64,000 bases of DNA, from the NCBI RefSeq assembly GCF_900112355.1, contig NZ_FOLM01000007.1, forward strand, positions 248,001 through 312,000, read 5' to 3'. How positions within the stretch are numbered: the stretch's first letter is position 1; the number at the start of each line of letters is the position of its first letter. A model generated the notes under the pieces. The model did not search any database. It saw nothing but the letters and a program-made list of their open reading frames with translations, and was not told the DNA's origin. This document shows, one piece after another, positions 62,383 through 64,000 of the stretch. The stretch comes from Streptomyces aidingensis. GTDB lineage: Bacteria > Actinomycetota > Actinomycetes > Streptomycetales > Streptomycetaceae. The translations under genes and the position numbers were made by a program.

Positions 62383-63341
62383 CGGATCCGCTCCTTCCGG
62401 GTGCGGTGTCCCGCGGGCCTGCCGCGGGCGAGGCGGGCGCGCAGGTCCGGGGAGTTGAACTGCACGGCGAGCAGGGCGGCCAGGGCGAGCACGAAACCGG
62501 CGGTCTGCGGCGCGCTCAGCCGCTCGCCGAGCGCACTGCCGACGACTGCGGCGACCAGCGGCGACAGCAGCACCAGCGGTGCGGAGGCACCGACCGGCAG
62601 CCGGCCGATGCCGCGGAACCACAGGGTGTAGGCGATCAGCCCGCCCATGCTGCCGAGCCAGAGATAGCCGGCGACGGCCCCGGCGTCGATCCGCTGCGGC
62701 ACCCCCTCCACCGCCAGGGTGAGCGGGAGCAGCAGCAGGCCGCCGGCGGTCAGCTGCCAGCCGGCCAGGGTCAGCGGACCGGCCCCGGGGGGACGGCCCC
62801 AGCGCTTGGTGAGCACGACACCGCCGGCCATGGCGGACGTACCGCCGAGGCCGGCGAGCACCCCGGCGGCGTCCAGCCGCGCCTGTGGCCCGAGCACCAC
62901 GAGGCCCACGCCCAGCACGCCGAGGACGCCCCAGGTCCAGCGCCACGCCGTCGGCCGGTCCCCGAGCACGGCGATGGCCAGGCCGGTGACCAGCAGCGGC
63001 TGGGCGGCGCCGAGAGTCGCGGCGACGCCGCCGGGGAGCCGTTCGGCGGCCAGGAACAGCAGGGGGAACAGTGCGCCGATGTTGAGGACGCCGAGGACGG
63101 CGGCCTTCCACCACCAGTCCCCGCGCGGGAGCACCCGGGTGAGGGCCAGCCCGGCCAGCCCGGCGGGCAGGGCCCGCATCAGGCCGGCGAACAGCGGGTG
63201 TCCGGAGGGCAGCAGTTCCGTGGTGACGGCATAGGTGGTGCCCCAGGAGGCGGGGGCGAGGGCGGTCAGCGCCACGGTCGCCGCCTGCTGCGCGGTCATG
63301 GTCCGCGCCGGCCCCGGCGACCGCTCGGTCAAGGTCTGCAT
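62379..63341 (-). CDS. EamA/DMT-family transporter
   Basis: The 320-residue protein shows ten hydrophobic helices in two EamA repeats (ALAPASWGTTYAVTTELLPS; GGVVLTKRWGRPPGAGPLTL) like YdcZ/RhaT-type exporters. Start taken at MQTLTERS (63341). Divergent from a LysR regulator, which probably controls it and the NAD(P)-binding gene. Confidence 0.9.
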   Translation of the reverse strand: MQTLTERSPGPARTMTAQQAATVALTALAPASWGTTYAVTTELLPSGHPLFAGLMRALPAGLAGLALTRVLPRGDWWWKAAVLGVLNIGALFPLLFLAAERLPGGVAATLGAAQPLLVTGLAIAVLGDRPTAWRWTWGVLGVLGVGLVVLGPQARLDAAGVLAGLGGTSAMAGGVVLTKRWGRPPGAGPLTLAGWQLTAGGLLLLPLTLAVEGVPQRIDAGAVAGYLWLGSMGGLIAYTLWFRGIGRLPVGASAPLVLLSPLVAAVVGSALGERLSAPQTAGFVLALAALLAVQFNSPDLRARLARGRPAGHRTRKERIR

Positions 63342-63399
63342 GCGAGGCAGTCTCGGCCTTCGGCCTCCATGACTCCAAAGCATGCTTGCCATGCCAGCC

Positions 63400-64000
63400 A
63401 TGAACAAGAACGATTGTTCCGTGGACCTGCAACAGATGCGCTACGTCGTCGCCGTCGCCGAGACCCGCAACTTCACCCGTGCCGCCGAGCGCTGCTCGGT
63501 GGTGCAGTCCTCGCTCAGCCACCGGATCGCCGGCCTGGAACGGGAACTCGGGGTCCGGTTGTTCGCCCGGTCCAGCCGCCGTGTCGAACTGACCAGTGCC
63601 GGGGCGGCGTTCGTCGCCGGTGCCCGCGAGTGCCTGGCCGCTGCCGACCGGGCGGCCGCCGACGCCGCCGCGGCCGGCGGCGTGGTGCGCGGCCGGCTCG
63701 CCGTGGGCGTGATCGTGACCACGGCCGCCGTCGACGTGCCCGAGGTGCTCCAGCGCTACCGGGCCCGGCACCCGCAGGTCCGGGTCGTGCTGCGCTCCGG
63801 ACGCAGCGACGCCATGGCGGCGGCGATCCGCGCGGGCGACCTGGACATCGCCTTTCTCGGCCTGCCGGAGGGCGAACGGCCGGCCGGGGTGGAGACGGTC
63901 GTGCTCGACCACGACCGGCACGTGCTGGTGGTGCCGGCCGGGCACCGGCTGGCCGGCGCCTCCCGGGTCACGCTGGCGGAGATCGCCGGGGAGAGCTTTG
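63400..64000 (+). CDS. LysR-family regulator, 3' end outside window
   Basis: The visible 200 residues contain the LysR helix-turn-helix (LQQMRYVVAVAETRNFTRAA, VVQSSLSHRIAGLERELGVR) and the start of the effector domain (GRLAVGVIVTTAAVDVPEVL). ATG at 63400 is used; a GTG at 63421 would give the more usual MDLQQMRY start. It is cut by the window end. Confidence 0.92.
   Translation, partial: MNKNDCSVDLQQMRYVVAVAETRNFTRAAERCSVVQSSLSHRIAGLERELGVRLFARSSRRVELTSAGAAFVAGARECLAAADRAAADAAAAGGVVRGRLAVGVIVTTAAVDVPEVLQRYRARHPQVRVVLRSGRSDAMAAAIRAGDLDIAFLGLPEGERPAGVETVVLDHDRHVLVVPAGHRLAGASRVTLAEIAGESF

Noticed and set aside
1..64000. CRISPR arrays, prophage, integrase and attachment sites
   Set aside because: No regularly spaced repeats, no integrase and no phage structural genes were found.

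Overview
The window is very GC-rich actinomycete DNA and looks like a Streptomyces chromosome arm or accessory segment. Pointers are strongly G/C-ending codons, GGAGG-type ribosome sites, Tat signals, a thioester-domain surface protein, a secreted GH11 xylanase with a CBM2, a mycoredoxin, a three-helix-bundle ArsC of the mycothiol type, a SpoOM protein and a remnant of the S-adenosyl methyltransferase family typical of Streptomyces. No tRNA, rRNA or CRISPR array was seen.

Layout. 1-5 kb: 3' end of a thioester-domain protein with its terminator, then a graveyard of broken genes (frameshifted small secreted protein, SAM methyltransferase fragment, ISAs1 and IS5 transposase fragments) around an intact, lower-GC class I terpene synthase. 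5-9 kb: CmcI-like methyltransferase, hemerythrin-like protein, a DUF1963-like protein, an IstB (IS21) remnant and a GNAT acetyltransferase. 9-13 kb: xylanase behind CGAAACTTTCG-type palindromes, a 582-residue protein of unknown function, and an ABC ATPase that has lost its signature and Walker B region.

13-20 kb: a zinc- and sulfur-themed locus. A Fur/Zur-family repressor is divergent from an overlapping set of PLP enzymes (fold-type III decarboxylase-like, cysteine-synthase-like fused to rhodanese, SufS-like desulfurase) and a methyltransferase. A 100-residue protein with 27 histidines and an SmtB-type ArsR repressor follow. Three Zur-box-like sequences and one operator/promoter element shared by the last two genes tie the locus together. 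It is the best candidate for an undescribed pathway.

20-34 kb: a minus-strand sulfur or chalcogen redox cluster. An ArsR-rhodanese regulator and a PhnCDE-like ABC transporter are followed by DsrE-like protein, sulfide:quinone-reductase-like flavoprotein, MMPL transporter, ferredoxin subunit, NrfD subunit, molybdopterin subunit, a TorD-mycoredoxin fusion and an IscS-like desulfurase. A 22-base element with 20 identities lies in front of both the regulator and the DsrE gene.

34-41.6 kb: SDR and MerR with a textbook 19-bp-spacer promoter, two PLP decarboxylases flanking an ATP-grasp ligase and an unknown 300-residue protein, and three tandem small secreted two-cysteine proteins. 41.8-46 kb: TetR/MFS pair, arsC and arsM. 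46-54 kb: RibD-like reductase, ECF sigma factor, small membrane protein, a deletion chimera of MFS and adenylate ligase, a ZnuABC-like metal transporter, and a GlxA-type regulator reduced to its DNA-binding half beside a free DJ-1 protein. 54-64 kb: SpoOM, BlaI/BlaR-like pair, sugar O-acetyltransferase, the set cstA / cory-CC-star / ArsA-like ATPase, an NAD(P)-binding protein, an EamA transporter and a LysR regulator cut by the window end.
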